From assembly GCA_045430345.1 (NCBI GenBank), contig JAILXT010000003.1, forward strand, positions 372,001 through 436,000: a stretch of 64,000 nucleotides of DNA. The letters are read 5' to 3'. The stretch is from Agarilytica sp045430345. GTDB taxonomy: Bacteria; Pseudomonadota; Gammaproteobacteria; Pseudomonadales; Cellvibrionaceae. Positions 28,041 to 37,829 of the stretch are shown piece after piece (position 1 is the stretch's first letter; every line of letters starts with the position of its first letter). Both the position numbers and the translations under genes were made by a program. The notes beneath the pieces are model-generated. The model searched no databases and was not told the DNA's origin. It saw only the letters and a list, made by a program, of their open reading frames with translations.

Positions 28041-29570
28041 TTATACGAGTCGTTTACGTTCGTTGGACGGCGGTATACCCAGGGACTCGCGATATTTCGC
28101 AATGGTACGCCGAGCGACTTTAATGCCTTGCTCTTCGAGGATGCCGGTGATTTTGGAATCGCTTAACGGTTTGCGCGCATTTTCAGCGGCAATAAGTTTT
28201 TTGATGATGGCCCTGATGGCCGTCGACGAGCATTCTCCGCCGGCTTCTGTCGCCACATGGCTTGAAAAGAAATACTTCAATTCAAAAATACCCTGAGGGG
28301 TATGCATGTATTTTTGTGTTGTGACACGAGAAATTGTCGACTCGTGCATTTCTACAACTTCAGCGACATCGTGTAGCACCATGGGTTTCATGGATTCTGG
28401 GCCGTTATCCAGAAAGCCTTGTTGTTTCTCAACAATGCACGTCGCGACTTTTAATAGGGTTTCGTTGCGACTTTGTAGGCTCTTCAGGAACCAGCGTGCT
28501 TCTTGAAGGTTGTCGCGCAAAAATGTGTTGTCTGCGCTGGAGTCCGCGCGTTTAACGAGAGATGCGTAATCGGTGTTAATACGAATCTTGGGTGCGATCT
28601 CGGGATTAAGTTGCACGCTCCAGCGATTGTTTGTTTTGCTCACGAACACATCGGGTACGACATATTCCGTGGAATCAGTGCCGATGTGCTCGCCTGGGCG
28701 AGGGTTGAGCGCCTGGATGATTTTTATTGCGCCCTGAAGCTCATGTTCCTTCAGCTTTAGTTTGCGCATCAGCTGTTTGAAATCTCGATTGCCTAACAGT
28801 TGAAGATGATTTTCGATAACTTGGCGCGCGTGGAAGGCATCAAGGGTCTGATCGTCGATTTGATCCAGTTGAATTAATAGGCATTCGCGGATGTCTTGGC
28901 TGGCAACGCCCGGGGGATCAAATTGTTGGACGCGGTGAAGTACGGCAAGTACTTCATCCATTTCGAGTTCTTCTTTGTCTTTTTGTAGGCCGGTAAATAT
29001 TTCTTCGATGCTTTGGCACAGCATACCGTTAGCGTCGACGGCATCAATAATCGCTTCGCCGATGGAAAGGTCGAGGTCGGACATCGGTGTTAAATTTAAC
29101 TGCCAGCTCAAATGATCTTGCAGTGTGTCGGCAGTGGTTCGGCGAGATTCGAAGTCCATATCTTCGCCGTCAGAGCGAGCGAGCCCTGTGCCACTGGAAG
29201 AGGCTTGATAAACATCATCCCAGTCGGTATCCACGGCTAGTTCTGTGGGGATATTTTCGGTGTTCCATTCGCTGTCTGCCGCCGGGTCGTCAGCCGTAGC
29301 GGAAGGTTCCTCGCTAGTACTGGCTGTGGGCTCACGATCGGATTCGTTAGCGGCGGTATGCTCAGGTTTTTCAGGCGTGTTTTCGGCGTTGTTCTCAGCA
29401 GGCGCTTCTGCGACCTCTTCGGTGACTTCCAGCATGGGGTTGGAGTCGAGTGCTTCTTGGATTTCGCCTTGTAAATCGAGAGTGGACAGTTGAAGAAGCC
29501 GGATCGCTTGCTGCAACTGGGGTGTCATCGTGAGCTGTTGCCCCAGTTTCAATTGAAGTGATTGCTTCAT
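28041..29570 (-). CDS. rpoN: RNA polymerase sigma-54 factor
   Basis: Sigma factor for -24/-12 promoters that need enhancer-binding activators such as NtrC. The glutamine-rich region I (LGQQLTMTPQLQQAIRLLQ) is N-terminal; an acidic region II spans about 50-130; the C-terminus carries the helix-turn-helix (HESTISRVTTQKYM) and the RpoN box ARRTIAKYRE. ATG 29570 (509 aa) matches the family start MKQSLxLK; an in-frame TTG lies 18 bases upstream. Two good sigma-54 promoters occur elsewhere in this window. Confidence 0.97.
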   Translation of the reverse strand: MKQSLQLKLGQQLTMTPQLQQAIRLLQLSTLDLQGEIQEALDSNPMLEVTEEVAEAPAENNAENTPEKPEHTAANESDREPTASTSEEPSATADDPAADSEWNTENIPTELAVDTDWDDVYQASSSGTGLARSDGEDMDFESRRTTADTLQDHLSWQLNLTPMSDLDLSIGEAIIDAVDANGMLCQSIEEIFTGLQKDKEELEMDEVLAVLHRVQQFDPPGVASQDIRECLLIQLDQIDDQTLDAFHARQVIENHLQLLGNRDFKQLMRKLKLKEHELQGAIKIIQALNPRPGEHIGTDSTEYVVPDVFVSKTNNRWSVQLNPEIAPKIRINTDYASLVKRADSSADNTFLRDNLQEARWFLKSLQSRNETLLKVATCIVEKQQGFLDNGPESMKPMVLHDVAEVVEMHESTISRVTTQKYMHTPQGIFELKYFFSSHVATEAGGECSSTAIRAIIKKLIAAENARKPLSDSKITGILEEQGIKVARRTIAKYRESLGIPPSNERKRLV

Positions 29571-29848
29571 ACGCGTGAATGTACTCAAAATGTCTAAAAG
29601 TGGGGAGTGGGAAGGCGGTGCAGTGATCGTGAATATGCGCCCTTAGTCAGCACTCCGTATGGCTATCACTAAGTTTAGACCGCTCGATGGGTGCAGGCAA
29701 CGATTTTTCGCGAAATTAAAAGCAAACATTGTGCCGCAAGATGAGCAATAGATTGCTTATTTGTCAAGATTTATAAAGTTATAACCTGGAGCGGTGATTG
29801 GCCGGCGTGATATAAGGCCTTATTTACGAGAGTGAGCTGTGCCGAAAT

Positions 29849-30574
29849 CTAGAGTTCGAAGTGCTGCCCCAGGTACACCTCACGGACTTTTTTGTTGTTC
29901 AGCACGGTTTTCGCATCGCCTTCCGCGATGATATGGCCTTCTGAAACGATGTAGGACTTTTCACAAATATCGAGCGTTTCACGGACATGGTGGTCGGTGA
30001 TCAGTACGCCGATGTTACGGTCTTTAAGTTGTTGGATGATGGCTTTGATATCGCTTACCGAGATTGGATCAACGCCGGCAAAGGGTTCGTCGAGCAGGAC
30101 AAAATGTGGCTCGGTGGCGAGTGCGCGTGCAATTTCTACGCGCCGTCGTTCACCCCCAGAAAGGGCCATGCCGAGGCTGTCTTTGATGTGGGTGATATGA
30201 AATTCTTCGAGCAGCGTGTTTAGGCGCTGTTTGCGTTGCTCGCGGTTTAAATCCTTGCGAGTTTCGAGAATCGCCAGAATGTTTTCACTGACGGTCAACT
30301 TACGAAATACGGAGGCTTCTTGGGGGAGATACCCAAGCCCCTTGCGCGCCCGCCCGTGCATGGGAAAGCGTGTTACGTCCTCACCATTGATATACACATT
30401 ACCGCGATCTGCGCGGACAATGCCGGCGATCATGTAAAAGCACGTGGTTTTTCCTGCGCCGTTGGGACCGAGTAAGCCCACGATTTGGCCGTCGTTTACC
30501 GAGAGGGAGACGTCAATCACGACCTGTCGGCCTTTGTAGCTTTTCGCTAAGTGTTTCGCTTCTAAACTGGGCAT
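29849..30574 (-). CDS. lptB: LPS export ABC transporter ATP-binding protein LptB
   Basis: ATPase that powers extraction of LPS from the inner membrane with LptFG. Walker A GPNGAGKTT begins at residue 36, the signature is LSGGERRRVEIARAL, and Walker B is FVLLDEPFAGVDP. 241 aa. It follows lptA by 27 bases. The 278 bases between it and rpoN hold no gene that I can see. Confidence 0.97.
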   Translation of the reverse strand: MPSLEAKHLAKSYKGRQVVIDVSLSVNDGQIVGLLGPNGAGKTTCFYMIAGIVRADRGNVYINGEDVTRFPMHGRARKGLGYLPQEASVFRKLTVSENILAILETRKDLNREQRKQRLNTLLEEFHITHIKDSLGMALSGGERRRVEIARALATEPHFVLLDEPFAGVDPISVSDIKAIIQQLKDRNIGVLITDHHVRETLDICEKSYIVSEGHIIAEGDAKTVLNNKKVREVYLGQHFEL

Positions 30575-30601
30575 TTAATTCAAGTGTCGCTTAGGCGCTG
30601 C

Positions 30602-31159
30602 TTATTCAGCATCGTCTTCGGATTGTAATCGTTTTGGCGGGATAACCATACGTACTCGCCCATCCGCACCTTCTTGTGTCGTCGTATTTCCGCGAGCCTT
30701 TACGACCGCTTGTTTTACATCGTACTCAATGCGGTTACCACTTAGGCTAGAGCCATCTTGGTCTAATGACGCATTGTCGATCAAAAATAAGGTTTCTGCT
30801 TTCACTGTATATTCAAGGGTATTGGCTACCGCTTTTACGGGCAGCATGTCGACCTTGGGGGTTTGTTGAAAGCGCGCGGGCTTACCCGTGGCGACGATCT
30901 TGTCGGTACTGTTCGGATTGTCCGACTCGAATTTCCCGTAATAAATCAGTTTGTCCGCGTTAATTTTTAGGCTGCCTTGGGTGAAAACGACATTGCCATA
31001 AAATGTGGTTGTGCGTGATTTAAAATCAAATACATTGTAGTCCGCAAGGATTTCAGATTTTTGTTGGGCGTCATCAGGTAGGGCGTACGCAAGTCCCGTG
31101 GCCATCAGTACGGCCAAAAAAGTGCTGATATGAATAAGTGTATATCTAGTTGGGATCAT
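30602..31159 (-). CDS. lptA: Periplasmic LPS-bridge protein LptA
   Basis: Forms the beta-jellyroll filament carrying LPS across the periplasm. A signal peptide occupies about residues 1-27 (cleavage near AYALPDDA). The OstA/LptA domain follows, with the conserved NVVFTQGSLKINADKL stretch. 185 aa. Its start overlaps the lptC end by 14 bases, indicating coupling. Confidence 0.95.
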   Translation of the reverse strand: MIPTRYTLIHISTFLAVLMATGLAYALPDDAQQKSEILADYNVFDFKSRTTTFYGNVVFTQGSLKINADKLIYYGKFESDNPNSTDKIVATGKPARFQQTPKVDMLPVKAVANTLEYTVKAETLFLIDNASLDQDGSSLSGNRIEYDVKQAVVKARGNTTTQEGADGRVRMVIPPKRLQSEDDAE

Positions 31160-31724
31160 AGAGACCGCGTACGTTAGAAAGTAGTGTTAGTTTTTCTGCA
31201 GTGAGGTCAGCATCCATTCCAACGCCTTCAATCTGAGCTTTGTCGGAATGTATTCTAACAGGCTCTTTGGTATTGGCGAGTTTGTTAACAGGATCAATAA
31301 TTAATTTTTCTGTATTAATCGTCGTGACGATGCCCTCTTCACTGATGTGATTGAGCACGACTTGCTGCCAAAGCTCTATATTTTGGTCTGCAGAGGTTAG
31401 CTTGCCTTTTTCTGCGCGAACGTGCCAGGGTTCGTCTTTTTGATAAATGATCAGCTCGGGCTTTTCGATGATTGTAAATACTTCGTTCTGACGCTTCTCT
31501 TCCCGGTAGTGCTCCAAGCGAGTGGCGTTGAAGGTATAGCTTATCTGCCCATCTTTTTGGTAGTGGGTTGTTTTGGTGCCGCGTGCGACGGAGAACGGCA
31601 CGGCATTTACTTCGCTCGTGAGGGCGCTAGAGGTGCCCAATATCCGCTCGGGTGCATCGGAAAAATAAATAATTCCCGAGAGCACGAGCAATAGGCTCGA
31701 AATATAGAGCGTTGTTTTATTCAC
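31146..31724 (-). CDS. lptC: LPS export protein LptC
   Basis: Bitopic membrane protein that passes LPS from LptBFG to LptA. A single N-terminal transmembrane helix (about 5-23) precedes a periplasmic jellyroll domain. 192 aa. It overlaps kdsC by 8 bases upstream and lptA by 14 bases downstream. Confidence 0.93.
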   Translation of the reverse strand: MNKTTLYISSLLLVLSGIIYFSDAPERILGTSSALTSEVNAVPFSVARGTKTTHYQKDGQISYTFNATRLEHYREEKRQNEVFTIIEKPELIIYQKDEPWHVRAEKGKLTSADQNIELWQQVVLNHISEEGIVTTINTEKLIIDPVNKLANTKEPVRIHSDKAQIEGVGMDADLTAEKLTLLSNVRGLYDPN

Positions 31725-32280
31725 CTAGGTAGGGTTCCAGCGCGGCTTGGTAGCTGCCTTGAGCTTGCATGATCATATCGCAGGCTTCCCGCACGGCGCC
31801 TTCTCCGCCTTTGATAGAGGCTTGCCAGTGCGATCGTTGCGCGACTTCGCGGTGTGCGTTTGCCACACTCAGGCTTAAGCCTACCCGCGTCATAACGGTC
31901 AGATCGGGGTAATCATCACCAAGAAAAGCGATGTTGCTGAGCTCACAAGGAAAGTCGCTTAGCATTTCTTGCAGGGCGTGAAATTTATCTTCACGACCTT
32001 GAATCAATAGATGTACCCCTAAGTCGTGCGCGCGTTTTTCGACGATAGCACTTTGGCGGCCTGTGATAATCCCCACTTCCACGCCGGATTTACGCAGCAT
32101 TTTAATGCCGTGCCCATCGAGGGTATTAAAACTTTTTATTTCTTCGCCGTTGTTAGTGAAGTAGATTTTTCCGTCACTGAGTACACCATCAACATCAAGC
32201 AGCAACAATTTGATGGCTTTAGCTTTCGCAATGACTTCGCTTTCGGAGGCTAATACGGGGGAGCCGATCATGGTATTCAT
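31717..32280 (-). CDS. kdsC: 3-deoxy-D-manno-octulosonate 8-phosphate phosphatase
   Basis: HAD-superfamily phosphatase releasing Kdo for LPS core synthesis. The catalytic motif DVDGVLSDG is near residue 29, IITGR is the second motif and FLGDDYPDLTVM the fourth. The 187-aa size, without a cap domain, fits tetrameric KdsC. The ATG overlaps the kdsD stop as TAATG. Confidence 0.96.
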   Translation of the reverse strand: MNTMIGSPVLASESEVIAKAKAIKLLLLDVDGVLSDGKIYFTNNGEEIKSFNTLDGHGIKMLRKSGVEVGIITGRQSAIVEKRAHDLGVHLLIQGREDKFHALQEMLSDFPCELSNIAFLGDDYPDLTVMTRVGLSLSVANAHREVAQRSHWQASIKGGEGAVREACDMIMQAQGSYQAALEPYLGE

Positions 32281-33251
32281 TATATAATTCCCGCGCGCAG
32301 AAGGTCATGCATGTGAAGTACGCCGATGACTTTTGCGTGTTCGTTTTCTACAACTAGGGCGGTGATTTTATTGTTTTGCATAATCCCAAGGGCTTCTGCG
32401 GCCAGCATGCCTTGGTCAATTGTTCTTGGGTTTTGGGTCATCACTTCACCGGTATTTAGCTGATTAATATCGAGTTTTTTATCGATGCAGCGGCGTAAAT
32501 CACCGTCAGTGAAAATACCGGCAAGCGCTTGGTTTTCTTGTAGGACGACGGTAAGGCCAAAGCCTTTCGTGGTCATTTCTGTCAGCGCTTCGCGAAGCGG
32601 AGTATTGAGTGAGACGGTCGGAATTTCGCCTCCGGCATGCATAACATCCTGAACGCGGAGTAAAAGTTTTTTACCCAGCGCGCCGCCAGGGTGTGAAAAC
32701 GCAAAATCCTCTGCGGTAAAGCCTCGGGCTTCTAATAGCGCGACCGCTAAGGCGTCCCCCATGGCAAGGGTGACCGTTGTGCTAGATGTGGGCGCAAGGT
32801 TCAGCGGGCAGGCTTCGGTTTTTACGCTGATATCTAGGTTTGCGTCTGCGGCTTCTGACAGCGGAGAAGCCGGATTGCCGGTCATGCTAATAAAGGGAAT
32901 GCCCAGGCGCTTTATTAGCGGAATGAGCGTGACGAGTTCAGCAGAAGAGCCCGAGTTGGAAATGGCCAAGACCACATCGGTCTTGGTGATCATGCCGAAG
33001 TCGCCGTGGCTGGCTTCACCGGGGTGCACAAAAAAAGCGGGCGTGCCCGTACTGGCGAGGGTGGCGGCAATTTTGTTCGCGATATGACCGGATTTCCCCA
33101 TGCCGCTGATGATAACGCGCCCTTGGCAGTTGAGCATAAGGTCGCAGGCTTTCGCAAAGGCATCGTCGATTTGGTCGATTAAGTCCGAGAGCGCATCTCT
33201 TTCCATTGATACCGTACGGCGGGCAGAGTCTATATAGTTGGCCTTAGTCAT
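32280..33251 (-). CDS. kdsD: D-arabinose 5-phosphate isomerase
   Basis: Converts ribulose 5-phosphate to arabinose 5-phosphate, the first step to Kdo. An N-terminal SIS domain (GMGKSGHIANKIAATLASTG, HPGEASHGDFGM) is followed by two CBS domains (about 205-323). 323 aa is usual. Head of the kdsDC-lptCAB run. Confidence 0.96.
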   Translation of the reverse strand: MTKANYIDSARRTVSMERDALSDLIDQIDDAFAKACDLMLNCQGRVIISGMGKSGHIANKIAATLASTGTPAFFVHPGEASHGDFGMITKTDVVLAISNSGSSAELVTLIPLIKRLGIPFISMTGNPASPLSEAADANLDISVKTEACPLNLAPTSSTTVTLAMGDALAVALLEARGFTAEDFAFSHPGGALGKKLLLRVQDVMHAGGEIPTVSLNTPLREALTEMTTKGFGLTVVLQENQALAGIFTDGDLRRCIDKKLDINQLNTGEVMTQNPRTIDQGMLAAEALGIMQNNKITALVVENEHAKVIGVLHMHDLLRAGII

Positions 33252-33364
33252 GACTGAGTTCTTTGTCGTAGTTGATGCATGGTGAATGCGTGAATCTTAC
33301 CTTGTTGTTTGTTGGTCTGTCTTATCTGTTCTTGCGTATCTTTTTGTTTCGATGGTCTGGGTAT

Positions 33365-34366
33365 TTACGCTGCTAGTTGGGATTGTCCTATTAGCAGCAT
33401 ATAGCCAATATAAATAGAGAGTAGCAATGCCCCGCTGAGTTTCCCTAAGTGGGCGCTTTCTTTATATTTTTTATAGGCAATTCCCATCGCAATAAACAAT
33501 AGGGCGGTGAGTGAAAGCATTACCATGTAGTCGCGATTAAATACGGCAGATTCCATCGCGGCTGATCCGAATACACCAGGGATGGACATAACCGCTAAGA
33601 GATTAAAAATGTTGGAGCCGACCACTGCACCTATGGCAATGTCATGATGCCCGCGCAATGCGCTGATCACCGAGGCTGCAAGTTCTGGCAGGCTCGTGCC
33701 GATTGCGACGATGCTCAGGCCGATGATGAGAGGGCTGATACCATAAAATTCTGCGGATGTTACCGCGCCCCAAACCAGGACCTTTGAGCTAGCGACCAGC
33801 GCTACCAGCCCGACGATAAACCACACGACGGCCATGCCGGGTGTGTAATGATCGATCTCTGCTTCCAGCTCTTCAGCGAGTTCTTCTGGGGAATGGTCTT
33901 TCTGTTTCACTATCGCCAAATACCACATCGTCGGCACAATTAACGCGAGTAGGATCCAGCCTTCGGTTTTGGAAATCTGTGCGTCGAAAAGAAATATGCC
34001 TGCCAGAATGCTGAGGGAAAAGAGCACGCTGCCTTCGTGTTTTATGAGATTGAGGGCAACGGGAATGCGGGTGATTAAGAGGGTGATGCCCAAGACGAGC
34101 CCGATATTGGCAATGTTAGAGCCCAGGGCATTTCCTACCGCAAGCTCACCCGTGCCGTCTATCGCGGCCATGAGCGACACCATGACTTCTGGGGCCGAGG
34201 TGCCGAACGAAACAATGGTAAGCCCGACAATAATCGGCGCAATGCCAAATGATTCTGCGATTGACGCTGCGCCTGCGACGAAGCGGTCTGCGCTCCATAC
34301 AAGCCCGCCAATGCCAATGACAATAGCGATGCCGGCAAGGGCAATAGTGGGGATAAAATCCAGCAT
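33365..34366 (-). CDS. yrbG: Na+/Ca2+ exchanger-family inner-membrane antiporter (YrbG-like)
   Basis: CaCA-superfamily cation exchanger with two inverted repeats, each carrying an alpha motif: VGLTIVSFGTSAPEVMVS near residue 50 and IGLSIVAIGTSLPELAAS near residue 215. About ten membrane helices are predicted by eye, with a charged cytosolic loop near 170. I chose ATG 34366 (333 aa); an in-frame TTG 33 bases upstream is less likely. The position above kdsD matches E. coli yrbG. Confidence 0.9.
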   Translation of the reverse strand: MLDFIPTIALAGIAIVIGIGGLVWSADRFVAGAASIAESFGIAPIIVGLTIVSFGTSAPEVMVSLMAAIDGTGELAVGNALGSNIANIGLVLGITLLITRIPVALNLIKHEGSVLFSLSILAGIFLFDAQISKTEGWILLALIVPTMWYLAIVKQKDHSPEELAEELEAEIDHYTPGMAVVWFIVGLVALVASSKVLVWGAVTSAEFYGISPLIIGLSIVAIGTSLPELAASVISALRGHHDIAIGAVVGSNIFNLLAVMSIPGVFGSAAMESAVFNRDYMVMLSLTALLFIAMGIAYKKYKESAHLGKLSGALLLSIYIGYMLLIGQSQLAA

Positions 34367-34673
34367 GAAGTGGGGAGCCTGAATGATCCGCTTCTGCAAG
34401 CGGTTGAGTTAAGAGCGTCTGAGTAGCGAATGGGCTTCATCTTCGCTTGGAATTTCCAGTAGAATTCACGGTCTGACGCAGTGTTTCGAGGGGCGCATAT
34501 TATCTTTCTGGAGTGGAATTGTCAGCTTTCGTTCAGGTTCAGCGTTGTATATTGCATGCTTAGACGAGTGAATCTCGTCCACGGCGCCGATTGCGCAGAG
34601 TTTTATTTATGAAACATGCTTAAACGAATTCAAAAATTAGTTGATTCACAAGATTAAAATGAGGAGATCTATC
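34367..34673. other. Divergent spacer yrbG-mlaC
   Basis: 307 bases without a recognisable gene. In E. coli and Pseudomonas the mlaFEDCB genes adjoin this position; only mlaC is found here, and no mlaF, mlaE or mlaD fragment was recognised. It presumably holds divergent promoters, but I could not place them with confidence. Confidence 0.6.
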
Positions 34674-35360
34674 TTGACTACGCATATTGCAAAATTCCAC
34701 AGGCTTTCCGGTGCTTTTACGGGGGCTTTGGTTGCGGTTTGGTTGTTCGCGGGAAGTGTATTTGTTGTGGCTGCTGATGCGAAACAGGCCGGTGGCGGGG
34801 AAGAGGCTGTCGCTGTGGTCGATGTCTCTCCTCACGACGTGGTCGAAAAAGTGACCTCAGATTTGATGACGGTTGTTAGTGGTGGCCAGGAGGCTCTAAA
34901 AACTAATCCAGATAAGTACTTTCAAGATGTGCGAGAAATCATGGAGTCATCCGTCGATTTTAAATATATCGCTCGCAATGTGATGGGGGCAAAGTATTGG
35001 AAAACAGCATCAGAGCCGCAAAAAACACAATTTATAGAAGTGTTTACAAGCGGGATGGTAGAGACCTACGCGAAAGGAATGGCGAACTTTGCAGACTATG
35101 AAATCAGTGTTCAAAAGCCTGCTGAAGCGGTGGGTGAAAAGCGAAAAGTCGAAGTGATTCAGAAGTTCAAAGGTCCAGAAGGCGTGAACCGAGTGTCCTA
35201 TACCATGGGCAAACATCGCAGCGGCCATTGGAAGCTCATCAATGTTGTGCTCGACGGGGTTAATCTCGGTAAGACCTTGCGTGCGCAGTTTTCTCAATCC
35301 GTCACCGAAAGCAAAGGTGACCTGGATGCGGCCATTGCGGGCTGGGCATGGGACAGTTAG
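34674..35360 (+). CDS. mlaC: Phospholipid-binding periplasmic protein MlaC
   Basis: Carries phospholipid between MlaA at the outer membrane and MlaFEDB at the inner membrane. A signal peptide (about 1-34, ending VFVVAADA) precedes the Tol-tolerance/MlaC domain with YFQDVREIMESSVDFKYIARNVMG and GVNLGKTLRAQF. I chose TTG 34674 because GAGGAG lies about 8 bases upstream; an ATG at 34659 overlaps that sequence and has none. Its partners mlaFED and mlaB are not beside it, though ibaG and murA follow as usual. Confidence 0.92.
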   Translation: MTTHIAKFHRLSGAFTGALVAVWLFAGSVFVVAADAKQAGGGEEAVAVVDVSPHDVVEKVTSDLMTVVSGGQEALKTNPDKYFQDVREIMESSVDFKYIARNVMGAKYWKTASEPQKTQFIEVFTSGMVETYAKGMANFADYEISVQKPAEAVGEKRKVEVIQKFKGPEGVNRVSYTMGKHRSGHWKLINVVLDGVNLGKTLRAQFSQSVTESKGDLDAAIAGWAWDS

Positions 35361-35579
35361 TGCTCATTCGCACTACGCTTTGCCTATAAGCCGATTAAAT
35401 AAGAGCAGGAATATCGCCTTCCAAAAGAGCGGGTGCGTAGCGCCTTCTTTTTTATTACACTAGCGCCCTCTTTGGCGGGTGACCTTGTTGTGGGGCTTGG
35501 ATATAGGAATAACCAAGCGCAGCCGTGTTTTCCGCCTACTTTCCCAGGTTTAAATAGATGCTATTTGTCAGTAAATAGC

Positions 35580-35840
35580 ATGTCAGAGAATGTAGCGATG
35601 ACCCCAGAACAAATTAAGTCAGCCCTAGAAACAAAAATTGACGATAGTCGTGTCGATGTTGAAAGCGATGGCAGCCATGTTCATGTTGTCGTGGTTAGCG
35701 CTGTATTTGAAGGGCTCAATGCTGTTAAGAAACAGCAGCTCGTGTATTCCGCTCTGAATGATGCCATCGCCAGCGGGGCCATTCACGCCGTTCATATGAA
35801 GACTTATACGCCCCAAGAGTGGGCTGAACAAAGCGCATAA
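35580..35840 (+). CDS. ibaG: BolA-family protein IbaG
   Basis: Small BolA-fold protein that pairs with monothiol glutaredoxin and helps handle Fe-S clusters. The 86-aa product has the invariant VKKQQLVYSAL and IHAVHMKTYTPQEW segments and a histidine in SHVHVVV. ATG 35580 is chosen by comparison with E. coli IbaG; the frame stays open 49 codons upstream but that stretch looks non-coding. It precedes murA, as in Pseudomonas. Confidence 0.9.
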   Translation: MSENVAMTPEQIKSALETKIDDSRVDVESDGSHVHVVVVSAVFEGLNAVKKQQLVYSALNDAIASGAIHAVHMKTYTPQEWAEQSA

Positions 35841-35894
35841 GGCTTTGATTTAATAACGTTTTCCCTATTTTTTAGTAAGTCTTAAGAAGGCCTC

Positions 35895-37157
35895 ATGGAT
35901 AAACTCATCATTCAAGGCGGTGTTCGCTTAGACGGCGATATCAAAATATCCGGCTCGAAAAATTCCGCGTTACCGATTTTAGCGGCCACTATTTTAGCGA
36001 GCGAGCCTGTTCACATTGGTAACCTGCCGCACCTCAATGACGTCACCACTATGCTCGCTTTGTTGCGTTGCATGGGGGTGGATATCACCATTGATGAAAA
36101 AATGTGTGTCGAGATCAACCCAAATACGATCACGGAACGTGAAGCGCCCTATGAGCTAGTCAAAACCATGCGTGCATCTATATTGGTGCTGGGGCCGCTA
36201 TTGTCCCGTTATGGCGAGGCGAGGGTATCCTTTCCCGGTGGTTGTGCGATTGGCAGCCGGCCAGTCGATATACATCTAAGCGGGCTTGAAGCCATGGGCG
36301 CCGAAATTGAAGTGGATGGGGGGTATATCCATGCGCGAGCACCCGACGGTTTGAAAGGTGCCCATTACTACATGGAAACGGTCACGGTTGGCGGAACGGA
36401 AAACTTATTGATGGCTGCCGCCTTGGCAAAAGGCCGTACAGTTTTAGAAAATGCTGCAAGAGAGCCAGAAATTACCGACTTGGCTGAATTTCTTGTCGCG
36501 ATGGGCGCAAAAATTGAAGGTATTGGGACCGATCATCTCGTGATCGATGGCGTAGAGTCGCTGTCAGGGTGTTCCTATTCGGTAATGCCCGACCGAATTG
36601 AAACTGGCACCTATTTGGTCGCTGCGGCGGCAACGGGCGGTAAAGTCATGCTGCGAAATACCCGTTCCGATATATTGGAAGTGGTATTGCTAAAGCTACA
36701 AGAAGCTGGCGCAGAGATCGAGTCGGGAGATGATTGGATCGCGTTGGATATGAAAGGCAAGCGGCCGAAGGCGGTGGATATTACCACCGCACCTTACCCC
36801 GCGTTTCCTACCGATATGCAGGCGCAATTCACTGCAATGAACGCGGTCGCCGAAGGTACCGGCATTGTTGTGGAAACCATATTTGAAAATCGCCTTGTAC
36901 AAACTCACGAACTAAATCGGATGGGTGCCAATATCACCCTTAAAGGGAATTCTGCCGTGGTGACGGGGGTCGAACAACTGAAAGCGGCGCCGGTGATGGC
37001 CTCGGATCTGCGAGCATCAGCAAGTTTGGTGATTGCCGCGCTGTTGGCCGAAGGCGAAACGATGGTAGATCGTATTTACCATATCGACCGCGGTTACGAA
37101 TGTATCGAAGAAAAAATGCAAGCGCTCGGCGCGAATATTCGCCGGGTTCCAGGATAA
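35895..37157 (+). CDS. murA: UDP-N-acetylglucosamine 1-carboxyvinyltransferase
   Basis: First committed step of peptidoglycan synthesis. The catalytic, fosfomycin-target cysteine is C117 in GGCAIGSRP; K22 and N23 of the EPT active site are in SGSKNSALP. 420 aa, complete. Twenty-five bases separate it from hisG. Confidence 0.98.
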   Translation: MDKLIIQGGVRLDGDIKISGSKNSALPILAATILASEPVHIGNLPHLNDVTTMLALLRCMGVDITIDEKMCVEINPNTITEREAPYELVKTMRASILVLGPLLSRYGEARVSFPGGCAIGSRPVDIHLSGLEAMGAEIEVDGGYIHARAPDGLKGAHYYMETVTVGGTENLLMAAALAKGRTVLENAAREPEITDLAEFLVAMGAKIEGIGTDHLVIDGVESLSGCSYSVMPDRIETGTYLVAAAATGGKVMLRNTRSDILEVVLLKLQEAGAEIESGDDWIALDMKGKRPKAVDITTAPYPAFPTDMQAQFTAMNAVAEGTGIVVETIFENRLVQTHELNRMGANITLKGNSAVVTGVEQLKAAPVMASDLRASASLVIAALLAEGETMVDRIYHIDRGYECIEEKMQALGANIRRVPG

Positions 37158-37182
37158 ACAGACACAGAATTAAGACACGATT

Positions 37183-37827
37183 ATGCCTCAATTAACGATA
37201 GCGCTGACCAAAGGGCGTATTTTAAAAGAGACTTTGCCACTGCTCGCGGCAGCGGGTATTGAGCCAACCGAAGATATTTCCAAGAGTCGAAAATTGACCT
37301 TTGAAACCACCTCGCCAGACGTCCGCTTACTTATTTTACGCGGTAGCGATGTGCCTACCTACGTGGAGTTCGGTGCGGCAGATGTAGGGGTTTCGGGTAA
37401 AGATACATTGATGGAGCATGGCGGCAGCGCTTTTTATGAGCCGCTTGATCTTAAAATTTCATGTTGCGAGTTGATGACTGCGGGGATCAAAGGGCAAAGC
37501 CTTCCGCCTGGTCGTATTCGTGTCGCCACTAAATATACGAACTTGGCTAAGCGTTACTACGCTGCCCAGGGGCGTCAGGTCGATTTAATTAAATTATACG
37601 GCGCGATGGAATTAGCGCCGATCATGTCTTTGGCGGATGAGATCGTCGATATCGTTGATACCGGGAATACTCTAAAGGCAAACGGTTTGGAGCCGCGCGA
37701 CAAAATCGCGGATATCAGTTCACGTCTTATCGTGAATAAAGCCTCCATGAAAATGAAACACCAACAAATAGAAGCGCTGATCGACGCGGTCAGTGCGGCG
37801 GTAAATGACACCGCCGAGGCTGTCTAG
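37183..37827 (+). CDS. hisG: ATP phosphoribosyltransferase, short form
   Basis: First step of histidine synthesis. At 214 aa it is the short HisG that lacks the C-terminal regulatory domain and needs HisZ, which is not in this window. Motifs: ALTKGRILKETLPLL, GAADVGVSGKDTL and IVDTGNTLKANGL. hisD starts two bases after its stop. Confidence 0.96.
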   Translation: MPQLTIALTKGRILKETLPLLAAAGIEPTEDISKSRKLTFETTSPDVRLLILRGSDVPTYVEFGAADVGVSGKDTLMEHGGSAFYEPLDLKISCCELMTAGIKGQSLPPGRIRVATKYTNLAKRYYAAQGRQVDLIKLYGAMELAPIMSLADEIVDIVDTGNTLKANGLEPRDKIADISSRLIVNKASMKMKHQQIEALIDAVSAAVNDTAEAV

Positions 37828-37829
37828 TT

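Noticed and set aside
27934..28296. 120-codon open frame opposite the rpoN 3' end
   Set aside because: It lies mostly on the antisense strand of rpoN, has no ribosome binding site and no recognisable protein character.
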